DNA from: Paracoccaceae bacterium
GTDB taxonomy: Bacteria > Pseudomonadota > Alphaproteobacteria > Rhodobacterales > Rhodobacteraceae
Assembly (NCBI GenBank): GCA_027492585.1
Contig: JAPUEK010000001.1
Location: forward strand, 1 to 64,000
Direction: 5' to 3'
Length of the DNA stretch: 64,000 bases
Shown here: one piece after another, positions 1-9,698 of the stretch
Position numbering within the stretch: the first letter of the stretch is position 1
Layout of the letters: every line of letters starts with the position of its first letter
Notes under the pieces: generated by a model
The model's database searches: none
Seen by the model: the letters and a program-made list of their open reading frames with translations, nothing else
Told to the model about the DNA's origin: nothing
Made by a program: the position numbers and the translations under genes

Positions 1-1
1 G

Positions 2-385
2 GCCTTTCTCAGCTTCTTCCCGGTGCTCGTGGGCATGGTGAAGGGGTTGCGCGCGCCCGACCAGATGCAGCTTGACCTGCTGTCCACCTACAATGCCAGC
101 CGGGCGGAGACCTTCTGGAAGCTGCGGCTGCCCTCCTCGATGCCCTATCTTTTCGCCTCGCTGAAGGTGGGGATCGCGGCGAGCCTTGTCGGCGCCATCG
201 TCGGCGAGATGCCGACAGGGGCGGTGGCGGGACTTGGGGCGCGGCTGCTGAGCGGGTCCTATTACGGGCAGACGGTGCAGATCTGGGCGGCGCTTTTCGC
301 CGCGGCGCTTGTGGCGGCGGTGCTGGTGGCGCTGATCGGCTGGGCGGAGCGGGTGACGCTGAAGCGGATGGGGATGGCGCGATGA
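2..385 (+). CDS. ABC transporter permease (5' end outside window)
   Basis: This is the C-terminal part of an inner-membrane permease of the binding-protein-dependent family; the frame is open to the window edge, so the true start lies upstream. The visible 127 residues contain the cytoplasmic EAA loop (LDLLSTYNASRAETFWKLRLP), which contacts the ATPase, then two hydrophobic segments. The stop overlaps the start of the next permease (ATGA at 382-385). With that permease and the NMT1/THI5-type binding protein it should import a pyrimidine or thiamine precursor across the inner membrane; the substrate is inferred from the binding protein only. The ATPase gene is not in the window and probably lies upstream. 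Confidence 0.85.
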   Translation, partial: AFLSFFPVLVGMVKGLRAPDQMQLDLLSTYNASRAETFWKLRLPSSMPYLFASLKVGIAASLVGAIVGEMPTGAVAGLGARLLSGSYYGQTVQIWAALFAAALVAAVLVALIGWAERVTLKRMGMAR

Positions 386-1269
386 AGGGTCTGGTGCTTG
401 CGGCTTTGGCGGTGGCGGCGGGCTTCGCGCTCGACTGGCGGCTGGGGCTGCTGCTGGCCTTCTGGCTCGGCGCCTGGACGCTGAACGCGGGGCTGACCGA
501 GAGCCGGGGAGGGTTCGCCCACTGGCTGGTGCCGGCGATCTTCGGGCTGGCGGTGCTTGCGGTCTGGGAGATGGCGGTGCGGCTTTTCGCCATCTCGCCG
601 GTGATCCTGCCGCCGCCATCGGCCATCGGCGCGCGGATCGCGGCGAGCCTGCCCACCCTTTGGGCCGATTTCCGCCAGACCTTCCTCAAGGGGGCGCTGA
701 GCGGCTATGTGATCGGCTGCGGGGCGGCCTTCCTGACCGCCATCGCCATCGACCGCAGCCCCTTCCTGCAGCGCGGCCTGCTGCCCATCGGCAATTTCGT
801 CGCGGCCCTGCCCATCGTCGGCATCGCGCCGATCCTTGTGATGTGGTTCGGCTTCGACTGGCAGTCGAAGGCGGCGGTCGTCGTCGTGATGGTGTTCTTC
901 CCGGTTCTGGTGAACACGGTGGCGGGGCTGAAGGCCAGCGATGCCATGCAGCGCGATCTGATGGCCACCTATTCGGCGAGCTATTGGCAGACGCTTGTGA
1001 AACTGCGCCTGCCGGCGGCCATGCCCTTCGTCTTCAACGGGTTGAAGATCGCCACAACTCTGGCGCTCATCGGCGCCATCGTTGCCGAATTTTTCGGCAG
1101 TCCGATCGTCGGAATGGGGTTTCGCATCACCGCGGAGGTCGGGCGCCTTGGCCTCGACATGGTCTGGTCGGAGATTGCGGTTGCAGCCTTGGCGGGTTCG
1201 GCCTTCTATGGCCTTGTCGCCATGATCGAACGGGGGGTGACCTTCTGGCATCCCTCGCAAAGGCACTGA
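382..1269 (+). CDS. ABC transporter permease, second subunit
   Basis: A 295-residue multi-spanning membrane protein. Its EAA loop lies near residues 190-215 (DLMATYSASYWQTLVKLRLP) and closely matches that of the preceding permease, so the two look like related partners of a heterodimeric channel. It starts at the ATGA overlap with the upstream gene, implying translational coupling. The N-terminal third is hydrophobic and longer than a minimal permease. The binding protein follows 53 bp downstream in the same operon. Confidence 0.88.
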   Translation: MKGLVLAALAVAAGFALDWRLGLLLAFWLGAWTLNAGLTESRGGFAHWLVPAIFGLAVLAVWEMAVRLFAISPVILPPPSAIGARIAASLPTLWADFRQTFLKGALSGYVIGCGAAFLTAIAIDRSPFLQRGLLPIGNFVAALPIVGIAPILVMWFGFDWQSKAAVVVVMVFFPVLVNTVAGLKASDAMQRDLMATYSASYWQTLVKLRLPAAMPFVFNGLKIATTLALIGAIVAEFFGSPIVGMGFRITAEVGRLGLDMVWSEIAVAALAGSAFYGLVAMIERGVTFWHPSQRH

Positions 1270-1322
1270 AGAAACGGCAACGGAAAGGCCCGTCCACAGG
1301 GGCCGCAACACGGAGGTTGACG

Positions 1323-2303
1323 ATGAAGAAGCTACTGACCGGCGCTTTGCTCGCGGCATTTGCCAGCGGCGCACAGGCAGCCGACGACGTGACCCTGCAA
1401 CTGAAATGGGTCACGCAAGCGCAGTTCGCGGGCTATTATGTCGCTGCGGCGAAAGGCTTTTACGAGGAGGAGGGGCTGAACGTCACCATCCTTCCGGGCG
1501 GCCCGGACGTGGCGCCGACGCAGGTGATCGCGGGCGGCGGGGCGGATGTGGTGGTCGACTGGATGCCCTCGGCGCTTGCGGCGCGCGAGAAGGGTCTGGC
1601 GCTCGTCAACATCGCCCAGCCCTACAAATCCTCGGGCATGATGCTGACCTGTCTCAAGGAAAGCGGCGTGGCGACCCCGGCCGATTTCCCCGACAAGACG
1701 CTGGGCGTCTGGTTCGGCGGCAATGAATATCCCTTCCTGAACTGGATGAACAAGCTCGGCCTGAAGACGGATGGCTCGCCGGGCGGGGTGACGGTGCTGA
1801 AGCAGGGGTTCAACGTCGATCCCTTGCTGCAAAAGCAGGCGGCCTGCATCTCGACCATGACCTACAACGAATATTGGCAGGTGATCGACGCGGGCGTGAA
1901 GCCCGAGGATCTCGTCACCTTCAAATATGAGGACGAGGGCGTGGCGACGCTGGAAGACGGGCTTTACGTCATGGAAGACAAGCTCAAGGACCCGGCCTTC
2001 GAAGAGAAGATGGTGAAATTCGTCCGCGCTTCGATGAAGGGCTGGAAATATGCCGAGGAGCATGTGGACGAGGCCGCGCAGATCGTCATCGACAATGATG
2101 CGACCGGCGCCCAGACCCTCGCGCACCAGACCCGGATGATGGGCGAGGTCGCCAAGCTGACCGCGGGCTCCAACGGCACGCTGGACGAGGCCGATTACAA
2201 GCGCACCGTGGCGGCGCTGATGTCGGGCGGCTCGGACCCGGTGATCACCAAGGAGCCGGAAGGCGCTTGGACCCACCAGATCACCGACAAGGCGCTGCAA
2301 TAA
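1323..2303 (+). CDS. ABC transporter substrate-binding protein, NMT1/THI5-like (ThiY type)
   Basis: A 326-residue periplasmic binding protein. The start at 1323 follows GGAGGTTGACG and gives a clean Sec signal peptide (MKKLLTG, cleavage near AQA-AD). The mature protein begins with DVTLQLKWVTQAQFAGYYVA, the pattern of the NMT1/THI5 family (ThiY), whose members bind N-formyl-4-amino-aminomethylpyrimidine or related hydroxymethylpyrimidine compounds. It is the last gene of the ABC operon and is followed by a terminator hairpin. A taurine- or nitrate-type ligand is less likely but cannot be excluded from sequence. Confidence 0.85.
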   Translation: MKKLLTGALLAAFASGAQAADDVTLQLKWVTQAQFAGYYVAAAKGFYEEEGLNVTILPGGPDVAPTQVIAGGGADVVVDWMPSALAAREKGLALVNIAQPYKSSGMMLTCLKESGVATPADFPDKTLGVWFGGNEYPFLNWMNKLGLKTDGSPGGVTVLKQGFNVDPLLQKQAACISTMTYNEYWQVIDAGVKPEDLVTFKYEDEGVATLEDGLYVMEDKLKDPAFEEKMVKFVRASMKGWKYAEEHVDEAAQIVIDNDATGAQTLAHQTRMMGEVAKLTAGSNGTLDEADYKRTVAALMSGGSDPVITKEPEGAWTHQITDKALQ

Positions 2304-2322
2304 GCGCGTGAGCGGCGGAAAG

Positions 2323-2353
2323 AGGGGCGCGGGCGCAGGCTCGCGCCCCTTTG
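2323..2353 (+). terminator. Intrinsic terminator after the ABC operon
   Basis: AGGGGCGCG (2323-2331) pairs with CGCGCCCCT (2342-2350) around a 10-nt loop, and a short T-rich stretch follows. It lies 20 bp after the binding-protein stop codon. Confidence 0.6.
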
Positions 2354-2398
2354 CTTTGGGGGGCGATGCCCTCATGGGCGTTGCCTCGGGGCGGAGGA

Positions 2399-2695
2399 GA
2401 AAACGCATCGCGTTTTCCCGCCCGTGCGGGAACGGGTCCGCTGTACCCATGGTCTCATGCGACCGGAAAGGCTGGCGCCCGCCCCGGTGGGGGCAAAGCC
2501 CCCGCCTTCCCGGGGGCGGGGGCTGGCCGATGGCCTGCGGACAGAGGTCCCGGCATCTCTTGGCAGGGGTGATGGCCTCTGCCACGAGATGCGCGTCTTC
2601 ATTCGGGCGGCCGTGAACCCGGGCGGATCAGAAAACGCACCGCGTTTTCCCGGTTGTGCGGGAACGGGTCCGCTGGACTGCCTGTCTCATGCGAC
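2399..2695. repeat. Two 65-bp direct repeat copies in a gene-free stretch
   Basis: Positions 2399-2463 and 2631-2695 are near-identical copies 232 bp apart. Each begins with the hairpin GAAAACGC...GCGTTTTC, continues with GTGCGGGAACGGGTCCGCTG and ends with GTCTCATGCGAC. The interval 2304-3080 holds no credible gene: its open frames have no ribosome-binding site and follow the repeats. Confidence 0.75.
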
Positions 2696-2773
2696 TGGGG
2701 GGGGAAGGCCAGTGCCTGGCCCGGCGGGAGCGAAGCGCCCCCCGTTGGCGGGGCGGACGCTGGCCGATTGTCT

Positions 2774-2918
2774 CGGGTCTCCGGCTGCAAGGGAGAGACG
2801 GCATCGCGTGGCAGAGGCGATGGTCTCCGCCTTGGTGGCACGGACACTGGACGGTTGCTTCGGGTCTCCGGCTGGAAGGGAGAGACGGCATCGCGCGTCA
2901 GAGGCGATGGCCTCCGCC
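2774..2918. repeat. Two 58-bp tandem-type repeats, 87-bp period
   Basis: Positions 2774-2831 and 2861-2918 are near-identical (CGGGTCTCCGGCTG, then GGGAGAGACGGCATCGCG and GAGGCGATGG). A degenerate relative is present near 22984-23030 (GGGAGACGGCTCG...GGCGATGGCCTC). They look like family-specific intergenic repeats rather than coding sequence. Confidence 0.7.
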
Positions 2919-3080
2919 AAGGTCGGGCCTGCCGCACCCGTGGGGGATTTGGGAAGGGCCGATGGCCCTCAACGCGGATTGGCCTTTCCCCGCTCCGGCC
3001 CTTTACTCTGCCCTCCTCCTCCCCTACTTACTCCCTTTCCCCGCGCCGGGTGCGTTCGGCCGGGAGCGAAGGACCGAAAC

Positions 3081-4955
3081 ATGCCGCGTTCGCCCGTGAC
3101 TGCCGCCACACAAGCCACCGCCAAAGCCGCCGAAACCACCCCGCAGGAGCCGCGGGTCTCCGGCTGGCAGACCATGGGGCGGGTGCTGCCCTATCTCTGG
3201 CCGGAGGGACAGGCCTGGGTCAAATGGCGGGTGGTGCTGTCGCTCCTCATGCTGGTGCTGGCCAAGGTGATCTCCGTCACCACGCCCTGGCTCTACAAGG
3301 AAGCGGTGGATGCGCTGACCGGGCCGGACCCGGAGCCGTCGCATATGCTCGCGCTCGGGGCGGTCGGGCTGACGGTGGCCTATGGGATGGTGCGGCTCGG
3401 CTCCGTCGCCTTTGGCGAGTTGCGCGATGCGGTCTTCGTGCGGGTCGGGCAGCGGGCGCTGCGCCAGCTGGCACTTGAGACCTTCACCCATATCCACCAG
3501 CTGTCGCTGCGCTACCATATCACCCGCAAGACCGGCGGTCTCAGCCGCATCATCGAGCGCGGGGTGAAGGGCGTCGATTTCCTTCTGCGCTTCATGCTCT
3601 TCTCCATCGGGCCGCTGATCCTCGAACTCACCATGGTCTCGGTGATCTTCGCCGTGGCCTTCGGCTGGGTCTACATGGCGGTCGTCGTCGTCACCATTGC
3701 GCTCTACGTCGCCTATACCTTCGCCGTGACCGAGATCCGCGTGAAGATCCGCCGCGAGATGAACGATCAGGACACCGATGCCAACCAGAAGGCCATCGAT
3801 TCCCTGCTGAACTACGAGACGGTGAAGTATTTCAACGCCGAACGCCGTGAGGCGGAGCGCTATGACACGGCCATGCAGCGTTACGAGGCGGCGGCGGTGA
3901 AGACCGGCCTGTCGCTTTCGGCGCTCAACATCGGGCAGAGCCTGCTGATCACCGGGGGGCTGATCATCGTCATGGTGATGGCCGCGAAAGGGGTGGAGGC
4001 GAAGGCCCTGACCGTCGGCGATTTCGTCATGGTCAATGCCTACATGATCCAGATCACCATGCCGCTGAACTTCCTCGGCACCGTCTACCGCGAGATCCGG
4101 CAGGCGCTTGTCGACATGGCGCAGATGTTCGGGCTCTTGCGGCAGGTGGCCGAGGTCGAGGACCGCGCCGGCGCGCCCGCCCTCGCGGTGAGCGCGGGGG
4201 AAATCCGCTTCGAGCAGGTGGAATTCGCCTATGACCCGGCGCGGCCGATCCTGCGGGGGATTTCCTTCACCGTGGCGCCGGGGCAGCGGGTGGCGCTTGT
4301 CGGACCTTCGGGATCGGGGAAATCGACGATCGGGCGGCTGCTGTTCCGGTTTTATGACGTGACCGGCGGGGCGATCCGCATCGACGGGCAGGACCTGCGC
4401 GAGGTCACGCAAAGCTCCATCCACGCCCGGATCGGCGTGGTGCCGCAGGATACCGTCCTTTTCAACGACACGGTGTATTACAACATCGCCTATGGCCGCC
4501 CCGAGGCGTCGCGCGAAGAGGTGGAGGCGGCGGCGAAGGCCGCGAAGATCCATGACTTCATCCTGTCGCTGCCCGAGGGCTATGCGACCCAGGTGGGCGA
4601 GCGCGGCCTGAAGCTTTCGGGCGGCGAGAAGCAGCGGGTGGGCATCGCGCGCACCTTCCTGAAGAACCCGCCGATCCTGATTCTCGACGAGGCGACCTCG
4701 GCGCTTGATACCCAGACGGAGCGGTCCATTCAGGAAAGCCTGCTGGAGATGGGGCAGGGCCGGTCGGTCATCACCATCGCCCACCGGCTTTCCACGATTG
4801 CCGATGCCGACAACATCCTCGTGCTGGAGGAGGGCCGGGTGACGGAAAGCGGCACCCATGACGCGCTTCTGGCGCTTGGCGGCAAATATGCGGCGATGTG
4901 GGCGCGGCAATCGGCCGAGGACGGGCCGGAGACGCTGCCCGAGGAAGCCGCCTGA
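3081..4955 (+). CDS. Atm1/HMT-family ABC exporter (fused permease-ATPase)
   Basis: A 624-residue half-transporter that should homodimerise in the inner membrane. Residues about 35-330 hold six membrane segments with the Atm1-type stretches YHITRKTGGLSRIIERG and SLLNYETVKYFNAE. The ATPase domain follows, with Walker A (GPSGSGKST), Q-loop, signature LSGGEKQR, Walker B (ILILDEATSALD) and the switch histidine (AHRLST). Bacterial and mitochondrial Atm1 proteins export glutathione-linked sulfur or metal conjugates. The start at 3081 follows GAAGGA; the longer upstream frame runs through repeats and is rejected. Confidence 0.92.
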   Translation: MPRSPVTAATQATAKAAETTPQEPRVSGWQTMGRVLPYLWPEGQAWVKWRVVLSLLMLVLAKVISVTTPWLYKEAVDALTGPDPEPSHMLALGAVGLTVAYGMVRLGSVAFGELRDAVFVRVGQRALRQLALETFTHIHQLSLRYHITRKTGGLSRIIERGVKGVDFLLRFMLFSIGPLILELTMVSVIFAVAFGWVYMAVVVVTIALYVAYTFAVTEIRVKIRREMNDQDTDANQKAIDSLLNYETVKYFNAERREAERYDTAMQRYEAAAVKTGLSLSALNIGQSLLITGGLIIVMVMAAKGVEAKALTVGDFVMVNAYMIQITMPLNFLGTVYREIRQALVDMAQMFGLLRQVAEVEDRAGAPALAVSAGEIRFEQVEFAYDPARPILRGISFTVAPGQRVALVGPSGSGKSTIGRLLFRFYDVTGGAIRIDGQDLREVTQSSIHARIGVVPQDTVLFNDTVYYNIAYGRPEASREEVEAAAKAAKIHDFILSLPEGYATQVGERGLKLSGGEKQRVGIARTFLKNPPILILDEATSALDTQTERSIQESLLEMGQGRSVITIAHRLSTIADADNILVLEEGRVTESGTHDALLALGGKYAAMWARQSAEDGPETLPEEAA

Positions 4956-5080
4956 GGCGGTAAGCCGCCGCTGACGCCGCCGCCTTCGGGGGCGGCGGGG
5001 CTTGGCAAGACTTGCGCTTCCGCGCTAAGAAGGCTGGCGCTTCCGCAGGGGGCGCGGCCAAGGCACCAGAGAGGCACGAT

Positions 5081-5755
5081 TTGAGCAATCCCGACAGCTT
5101 TATCGACGAAGTGACCGAAGAGGTCCGCCGCGACCGTCTCTTTGCGATGTTCCGCAAATATGGATGGATCGGGGTGGTGCTGGTTCTGGGCATCGTCGGC
5201 GGTGCCGCCTGGAATGAATGGCAGAAGGCGCGGGCGGAGGCGCGGGCCGAAGCCTTCGGCGACGGGCTGATCGACGCGCTCGACATGGGCGGGCCGGAAG
5301 AACGGCGGGCGGCGATCGCGGCGATCCCGGCGGACGGCACCCAAAACGCGCTGAAGGATCTGATGCTCGCTTCCGACCCGGCGGAAGACAAGGCGGCCTC
5401 GCTGGCGGCGCTCGATGCGCTGACCGCCGATTCGAGCCAGCCGCAGGTCTACCGCGACATCGCCACTCTGCGCCGGGTGATGATCGCCGGAACCGACATG
5501 GCTCTGGCGGACCGGCGTACCGCCCTTGAGGCGATGGCCATTCCGGGGCGCGCCTTCCGCACGCTGGCACAGGAACAGCTTGCCTATCTTCTGATCGAAG
5601 AAGGCAAGAAGGACGACGCGATTGCGGCCCTTTCGGCGCTGATGCAGGATCAGGAAGCGCCGGGTCCCTTGCGCGCAAGGGCCGGTCAGGTGATCACCGC
5701 TCTCGGCGGCACCCCGCCGGAAGTGAAGGCCGCTGCGGCGGAAAGTCAGGGCTGA
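5081..5755 (+). CDS. YfgM-like tetratricopeptide membrane protein
   Basis: About 224 residues. The proposed start is TTG at 5081 after GAGAGG, giving MSNPDSFIDEVTEEVRRDRL. One membrane segment (about residues 24-44, WIGVVLVLGIVGGAAWNEW) precedes a periplasmic helical-repeat domain. YfgM proteins assist proteins leaving the SecYEG channel, and the E. coli order yfgM-bamB-der is reproduced here, which supports the call. An upstream ATG at 5012 would add an arginine-rich leader with no clear ribosome site. Confidence 0.8.
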   Translation: MSNPDSFIDEVTEEVRRDRLFAMFRKYGWIGVVLVLGIVGGAAWNEWQKARAEARAEAFGDGLIDALDMGGPEERRAAIAAIPADGTQNALKDLMLASDPAEDKAASLAALDALTADSSQPQVYRDIATLRRVMIAGTDMALADRRTALEAMAIPGRAFRTLAQEQLAYLLIEEGKKDDAIAALSALMQDQEAPGPLRARAGQVITALGGTPPEVKAAAAESQG

Positions 5756-5835
5756 GCCTTGGCCGGGCGGCGGGCATCACGCCCGAGGCCCGGCGGAAGG
5801 CGGCTCGGGTTCGGAACGGGAAGGGGACCGCAGCG

Positions 5836-7191
5836 GTGGCTGTCAGCGGGATGAAGTTTGGGATCGCGGGGCTTCTGGTTTGCACCGCTCTGGCCGGTTG
5901 CGAGCGCGAAGTGATCCTGGAGGGCGAACGCTTTCCGGTGCGGGCGCCGCTTGAGGCTTCCGAGCAGGTGGAGGGCGAAGCGGCCCCCGTCGCGCCTTCG
6001 GGGGAGCCGGTGAATGTCTCGCAGCCGATCTCGCTGCCCGCCATGCAGAGCAATGCCGAATGGAGCCATCGCGGCGGCAACAGCCATCACGGCGGCATCC
6101 ATGGGGCGCTGTCGGCAGCGCCGCAGCGCGTCTGGTCGGTGGCGATCGGCGCGGGCAATTCCAAGCGCAACCGGGTCTCGGCGGCGCCGGTCGTCTCCGG
6201 TGGCCGGGTCTTCGCCATGGATTCGCGGTCGGAGCTGACGGCGGTGTCGATGGGCGGCGCGGTGCAGTGGAAGACCAGCCTCCTGCCCGAGTTTGACCGC
6301 AGCGGCACCGAGGTGTCGGGCGGCGGCCTCGCCGCGACCGGAGGCCGGGTCTATGCGACCACGGGCTTCGGCGAGCTGGTGGCGCTCGATGCGGCCAGCG
6401 GCAAGATCCTCTGGCGGCAGCGTTTCGACGGCCCGGTTTCGGGCGCCCCCACGGTCGAGGGCAACACCGTCTATGCGGTCAGCAGCGACGGGGTGGCGGT
6501 GGCGGTCGATGCCGCCAATGGCAAGATCCGCTGGAGCGCGGGCGGCGTCCGCAGCAGCAAGGGCGTGGTCGGGCCGGGCTCGCCGGCGATCAATGGCGGC
6601 GATGTGATCGTGCCGTTCGCCAGCGGCCAGATTTCCGCCTATGCGGCGGCGGATGGTGCCGGGGTCTGGGGGGCTGCGGTGGCCGGCCAGAGGGTCGGAC
6701 GGGCCTATGCGGTCATGGGCGACATCACCGGCGATCCTGTCGTATCCGGCGGGGTGATCTATACCGGCACCGCCTCCGGCCGGACGGTGGCGGTGAATGC
6801 GGCCGACGGCAAGCGGCTCTGGACCGCGCTTGAAGGCGCGCTGAACCCGCCGCTGGTGGTGGGCGGCTCGGTCTTCATCGTCAATGACGAGGCGCGGCTC
6901 ATCCGGCTCGATGCCGGCACGGGCGAGGTGATCTGGTCGGTGGCCATGCCCTATTACACCAACGACAAAGCCAAGAAGATGCGGGCGATCTATGCCCATT
7001 ACGGGCCGGTGCTGGCCGGCGGGCGGATCGTCGTCGCGTCTTCCGACGGCAATCTGCGGATGTTCTCGCCGGTGGACGGCAACCTTCTGGCCACGGCGGA
7101 GATCGGCGGCGGAGCGGCCTCTCCGCCCGCCCTTGCCGGCGGGATGCTGTTCGTCATGGGCGGCAACGGCCAACTTCAGGCTTTCCGTTGA
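5836..7191 (+). CDS. bamB: Outer membrane assembly lipoprotein BamB (PQQ-like propeller)
   Basis: A 451-residue lipoprotein. The N-terminus has a lipobox (LVCTALAGC), so it should be lipid-anchored in the outer membrane. The body shows repeated beta-propeller blades with motifs such as ALDAASGKILWRQ, AVDAANGKIRWS and RLDAGTGEVIWS. BamB stabilises the BamA complex that folds outer-membrane beta-barrels. The GTG at 5836 lies 9 nt after AAGGGGA; the ATG at 5851 is an alternative start. It sits between the YfgM-like gene and der, the conserved order. Confidence 0.85.
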   Translation: MAVSGMKFGIAGLLVCTALAGCEREVILEGERFPVRAPLEASEQVEGEAAPVAPSGEPVNVSQPISLPAMQSNAEWSHRGGNSHHGGIHGALSAAPQRVWSVAIGAGNSKRNRVSAAPVVSGGRVFAMDSRSELTAVSMGGAVQWKTSLLPEFDRSGTEVSGGGLAATGGRVYATTGFGELVALDAASGKILWRQRFDGPVSGAPTVEGNTVYAVSSDGVAVAVDAANGKIRWSAGGVRSSKGVVGPGSPAINGGDVIVPFASGQISAYAAADGAGVWGAAVAGQRVGRAYAVMGDITGDPVVSGGVIYTGTASGRTVAVNAADGKRLWTALEGALNPPLVVGGSVFIVNDEARLIRLDAGTGEVIWSVAMPYYTNDKAKKMRAIYAHYGPVLAGGRIVVASSDGNLRMFSPVDGNLLATAEIGGGAASPPALAGGMLFVMGGNGQLQAFR

Positions 7192-7240
7192 GGCGTTCCC
7201 CGTGTAAGGGGACGCCTTCGCTTTACCCGGACCGCAAGAC

Positions 7241-8710
7241 ATGAGCTTTACCCTCGCCATCGTCGGCCGCCCCAATGTGGGCAAATCGACGCTTTTCAAC
7301 CGCCTCGTGGGGCGCAAGCTGGCTCTGGTCGATGACCAGCCCGGCGTGACCCGCGATCTGCGCGAGGGGGATGCGAAGCTTTTCGATCTGCGCTTCACCG
7401 TGATCGACACGGCGGGGCTGGAGGAAGTGACCGACGACAGCCTTCAGGGCCGGATGCGGCGGCTGACCGAGCGGGCGGTGGAAATGGCCGATGCCTGCCT
7501 CTTCGTGATCGACGGGCGGCAGGGGGTCACGCCGACGGATGAGGTGTTCGCCGACATCCTGCGGAAGAAGAACGCGCGGGTCTTCCTCGCCGTCAACAAG
7601 GCCGAGGGCAAGGCGGGCGATGCCGGCGCGCTTGAGGCCTATTCGCTGGGTCTTGGCGAGCCGATCCGCATTTCCGCCGAGCATGGCGAGGGGATGGACG
7701 ACCTCTACCGTGAGCTGAAGCCCATGGAGGGCGAGTTCGCCGAGCGCGAGGCGGAAAACACGCCCGACACCGAGGTCGACATCTCCGAGGAAGAGGCGGA
7801 ACTGGAGGTCGAGGGGAACGCGCATTACCCGACCGAGAAGAAGCCGCTCCAGATCGCGGTGATCGGGCGGCCCAATGCCGGAAAATCGACGCTGATCAAC
7901 AAGATCCTCGGCTATGACCGGCTTCTGACCGGGCCGGAGGCGGGGATCACCCGCGATGCGATCTCGGTCCGCACCACCTGGCAAGGTACGCCGATCAAGA
8001 TCTTCGACACCGCCGGGATGCGGAAGAAGGCGCGGATCAACGAGAAGCTGGAGAAGCTTTCCGTCTCCGACGGCATCCGCGCGGTGCGCTTTGCCGAGGT
8101 GGTGGTGGTGCTTCTCGACGTGGAGATCCCCTTCGAGGTGCAGGATCTGCGGATCGCCGATTTCGCCGAGACCGAGGGCAGGGCGGTGGTCGTGGCCATC
8201 AACAAATGGGATCTCGAAGACGAGAAGCAGGAAAAGCTCGCCGAGCTGAAAGAGATGTTCGAGCGTCTGCTGCCGCAGTTGCGGGGGGCGCCGCTGATCA
8301 CCGTCTCGGGTAAGACCGGGCGCGGGCTCGACCGGCTCCATGATGCGATCCGCCGGGCGCATGACGTGTGGAACCGCCGGATTCCCACGGCGCGGCTCAA
8401 CACCTGGCTTGGTGCGATGACCGAGGCCCACCCGCCGCCGGCCCCCGGCGGTCACCGGATCAAGCTGCGCTACATGACGCAGGCCAAGACCCGGCCGCCC
8501 GGCTTCATGATCAAATGCTCGCGCCCCGATGAGCTGCCGGAAAGCTACAAACGCTATCTGGTCAATGGCCTGCGGGAGCATTTCGACATGCCCGGCACGC
8601 CGATCCGGCTGTTCCTGCGCTCCCAAGGCGATCAGAACCCGTGGAAGGAACGCAAGTTCCACACCCCGAGCCGGCTCAGGAAGCACAAGGAAAAGAATAC
8701 AGGGCAGTAG
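7241..8710 (+). CDS. der: Ribosome biogenesis GTPase Der (EngA)
   Basis: A 489-residue protein with two tandem GTPase domains and a C-terminal KH-like domain. The first G domain starts with GRPNVGKST and has DTAGL and NKAE; the second starts near residue 207 with GRPNAGKST and has DTAGM and NKWD. Der acts in maturation of the 50S subunit. The acidic linker (about residues 167-195) is normal for the family. The start ATG at 7241 follows a short gap after bamB. Confidence 0.96.
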   Translation: MSFTLAIVGRPNVGKSTLFNRLVGRKLALVDDQPGVTRDLREGDAKLFDLRFTVIDTAGLEEVTDDSLQGRMRRLTERAVEMADACLFVIDGRQGVTPTDEVFADILRKKNARVFLAVNKAEGKAGDAGALEAYSLGLGEPIRISAEHGEGMDDLYRELKPMEGEFAEREAENTPDTEVDISEEEAELEVEGNAHYPTEKKPLQIAVIGRPNAGKSTLINKILGYDRLLTGPEAGITRDAISVRTTWQGTPIKIFDTAGMRKKARINEKLEKLSVSDGIRAVRFAEVVVVLLDVEIPFEVQDLRIADFAETEGRAVVVAINKWDLEDEKQEKLAELKEMFERLLPQLRGAPLITVSGKTGRGLDRLHDAIRRAHDVWNRRIPTARLNTWLGAMTEAHPPPAPGGHRIKLRYMTQAKTRPPGFMIKCSRPDELPESYKRYLVNGLREHFDMPGTPIRLFLRSQGDQNPWKERKFHTPSRLRKHKEKNTGQ

Positions 8711-8722
8711 GACTGACGGCTG

Positions 8723-9628
8723 CTAGGCGAGGTCCCAGGTCTTGAGGAAGTCGGGGCCGAGCAAGCCTGCGACGGTGGCAACCTGCCGGTGATCCAACCG
8801 GAACGCCTCCTTTTCCGGCTTCATCGCCGGAATCAGGGTGGCAAGCTGTAGCTTCAGGATATCGCTTGCGGCGCCGTTTTCGATCACCGCTGCAACTTCC
8901 TCCGGTGGCGAACAGGACAATGGCCAGTCCTCAAACTCGGGGTAAAGCAGAAAGACGCGCGGAATTTCGACACCGGGTATCAGCCGCAAACCCGAGGCGA
9001 TCGCGCTTGCTGCCAGCGTCAGGCCGTTTCGCAGCGTGGGGGATTTCAGCGCCTTGGGGCTGGGGTAGGCCGCGACCAACCGGCTTCGATATTCTGAAAG
9101 CGGTTTGATCGGGACGCTTTTCAACGCGCCAAGCCCCGCGAGGTAAAGATTGAGGGCCGAGCGCTCGGGGAAATCCTCCGCAACGCCCGACAGGGTCGCG
9201 GCATGGCGTTCAGTCGAAAACGGGTCCCGCTCCGCCAGACTGCCCAGACCAGCGGCAAGATTGGTCAGACTGCCGCCGTCGCAGCGCCGGCGGTAGTGCT
9301 GGATCAAGGCCTCCTCGCGGCGCAGGCAGTCAAGCTGGTTCGCCGGATCGTATACCCGGTCGATCCGGTATCGCACGGTCTGGCCTGCCATGTTGATCTT
9401 GCGGATCGTGCTGCATTTGAAGGGATTGGAGCGGGCAATGTTGGATTGCCGCATGGCCTCCAATTCGTGCTCAAGGACGCGGTAGCCCTTGCCTTTGCCG
9501 ACATAGAAGGGAAGCCCATCCGCATGGCACAGCAGATAGGTGTAAAAGGCGCCTGCCGGCAACCGTCCAAGGGCAATGCGCGCGCCGTCTCTGGTCCCGT
9601 CAAAGAGCGGGGGGGATTCTTGGGTCAT
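8723..9628 (-). CDS. GIY-YIG nuclease-domain protein
   Basis: A 301-residue protein; the start at 9628 has an ideal CAGGAGGA upstream. Residues about 25-50 form a GIY-YIG core (FYTYLLCHADGLPFYVGKGK) followed by conserved R and H positions (YRVLEHE), as in LEM-3-like GIY-YIG proteins. The C-terminal two-thirds is unrecognised. It is convergent with der (12 bp between the stops) and lies downstream of serS on the same strand. It may act on branched or damaged DNA; that role is inferred from the domain only. Confidence 0.7.
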   Translation of the reverse strand: MTQESPPLFDGTRDGARIALGRLPAGAFYTYLLCHADGLPFYVGKGKGYRVLEHELEAMRQSNIARSNPFKCSTIRKINMAGQTVRYRIDRVYDPANQLDCLRREEALIQHYRRRCDGGSLTNLAAGLGSLAERDPFSTERHAATLSGVAEDFPERSALNLYLAGLGALKSVPIKPLSEYRSRLVAAYPSPKALKSPTLRNGLTLAASAIASGLRLIPGVEIPRVFLLYPEFEDWPLSCSPPEEVAAVIENGAASDILKLQLATLIPAMKPEKEAFRLDHRQVATVAGLLGPDFLKTWDLA

Positions 9629-9698
9629 GCCGTCCTCCTGTGGACAGGGTGACGGCATTTTGGGGCAGGAGTTTGGCGGAAAGGGAAAGGAGGCCGGC

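Noticed and set aside
2424..3080. Upstream extension of the Atm1 gene frame by 219 codons
   Set aside because: The extension translates repeats into arginine- and glycine-rich sequence; the ATG at 3081 has a ribosome site and family-typical N-terminus.
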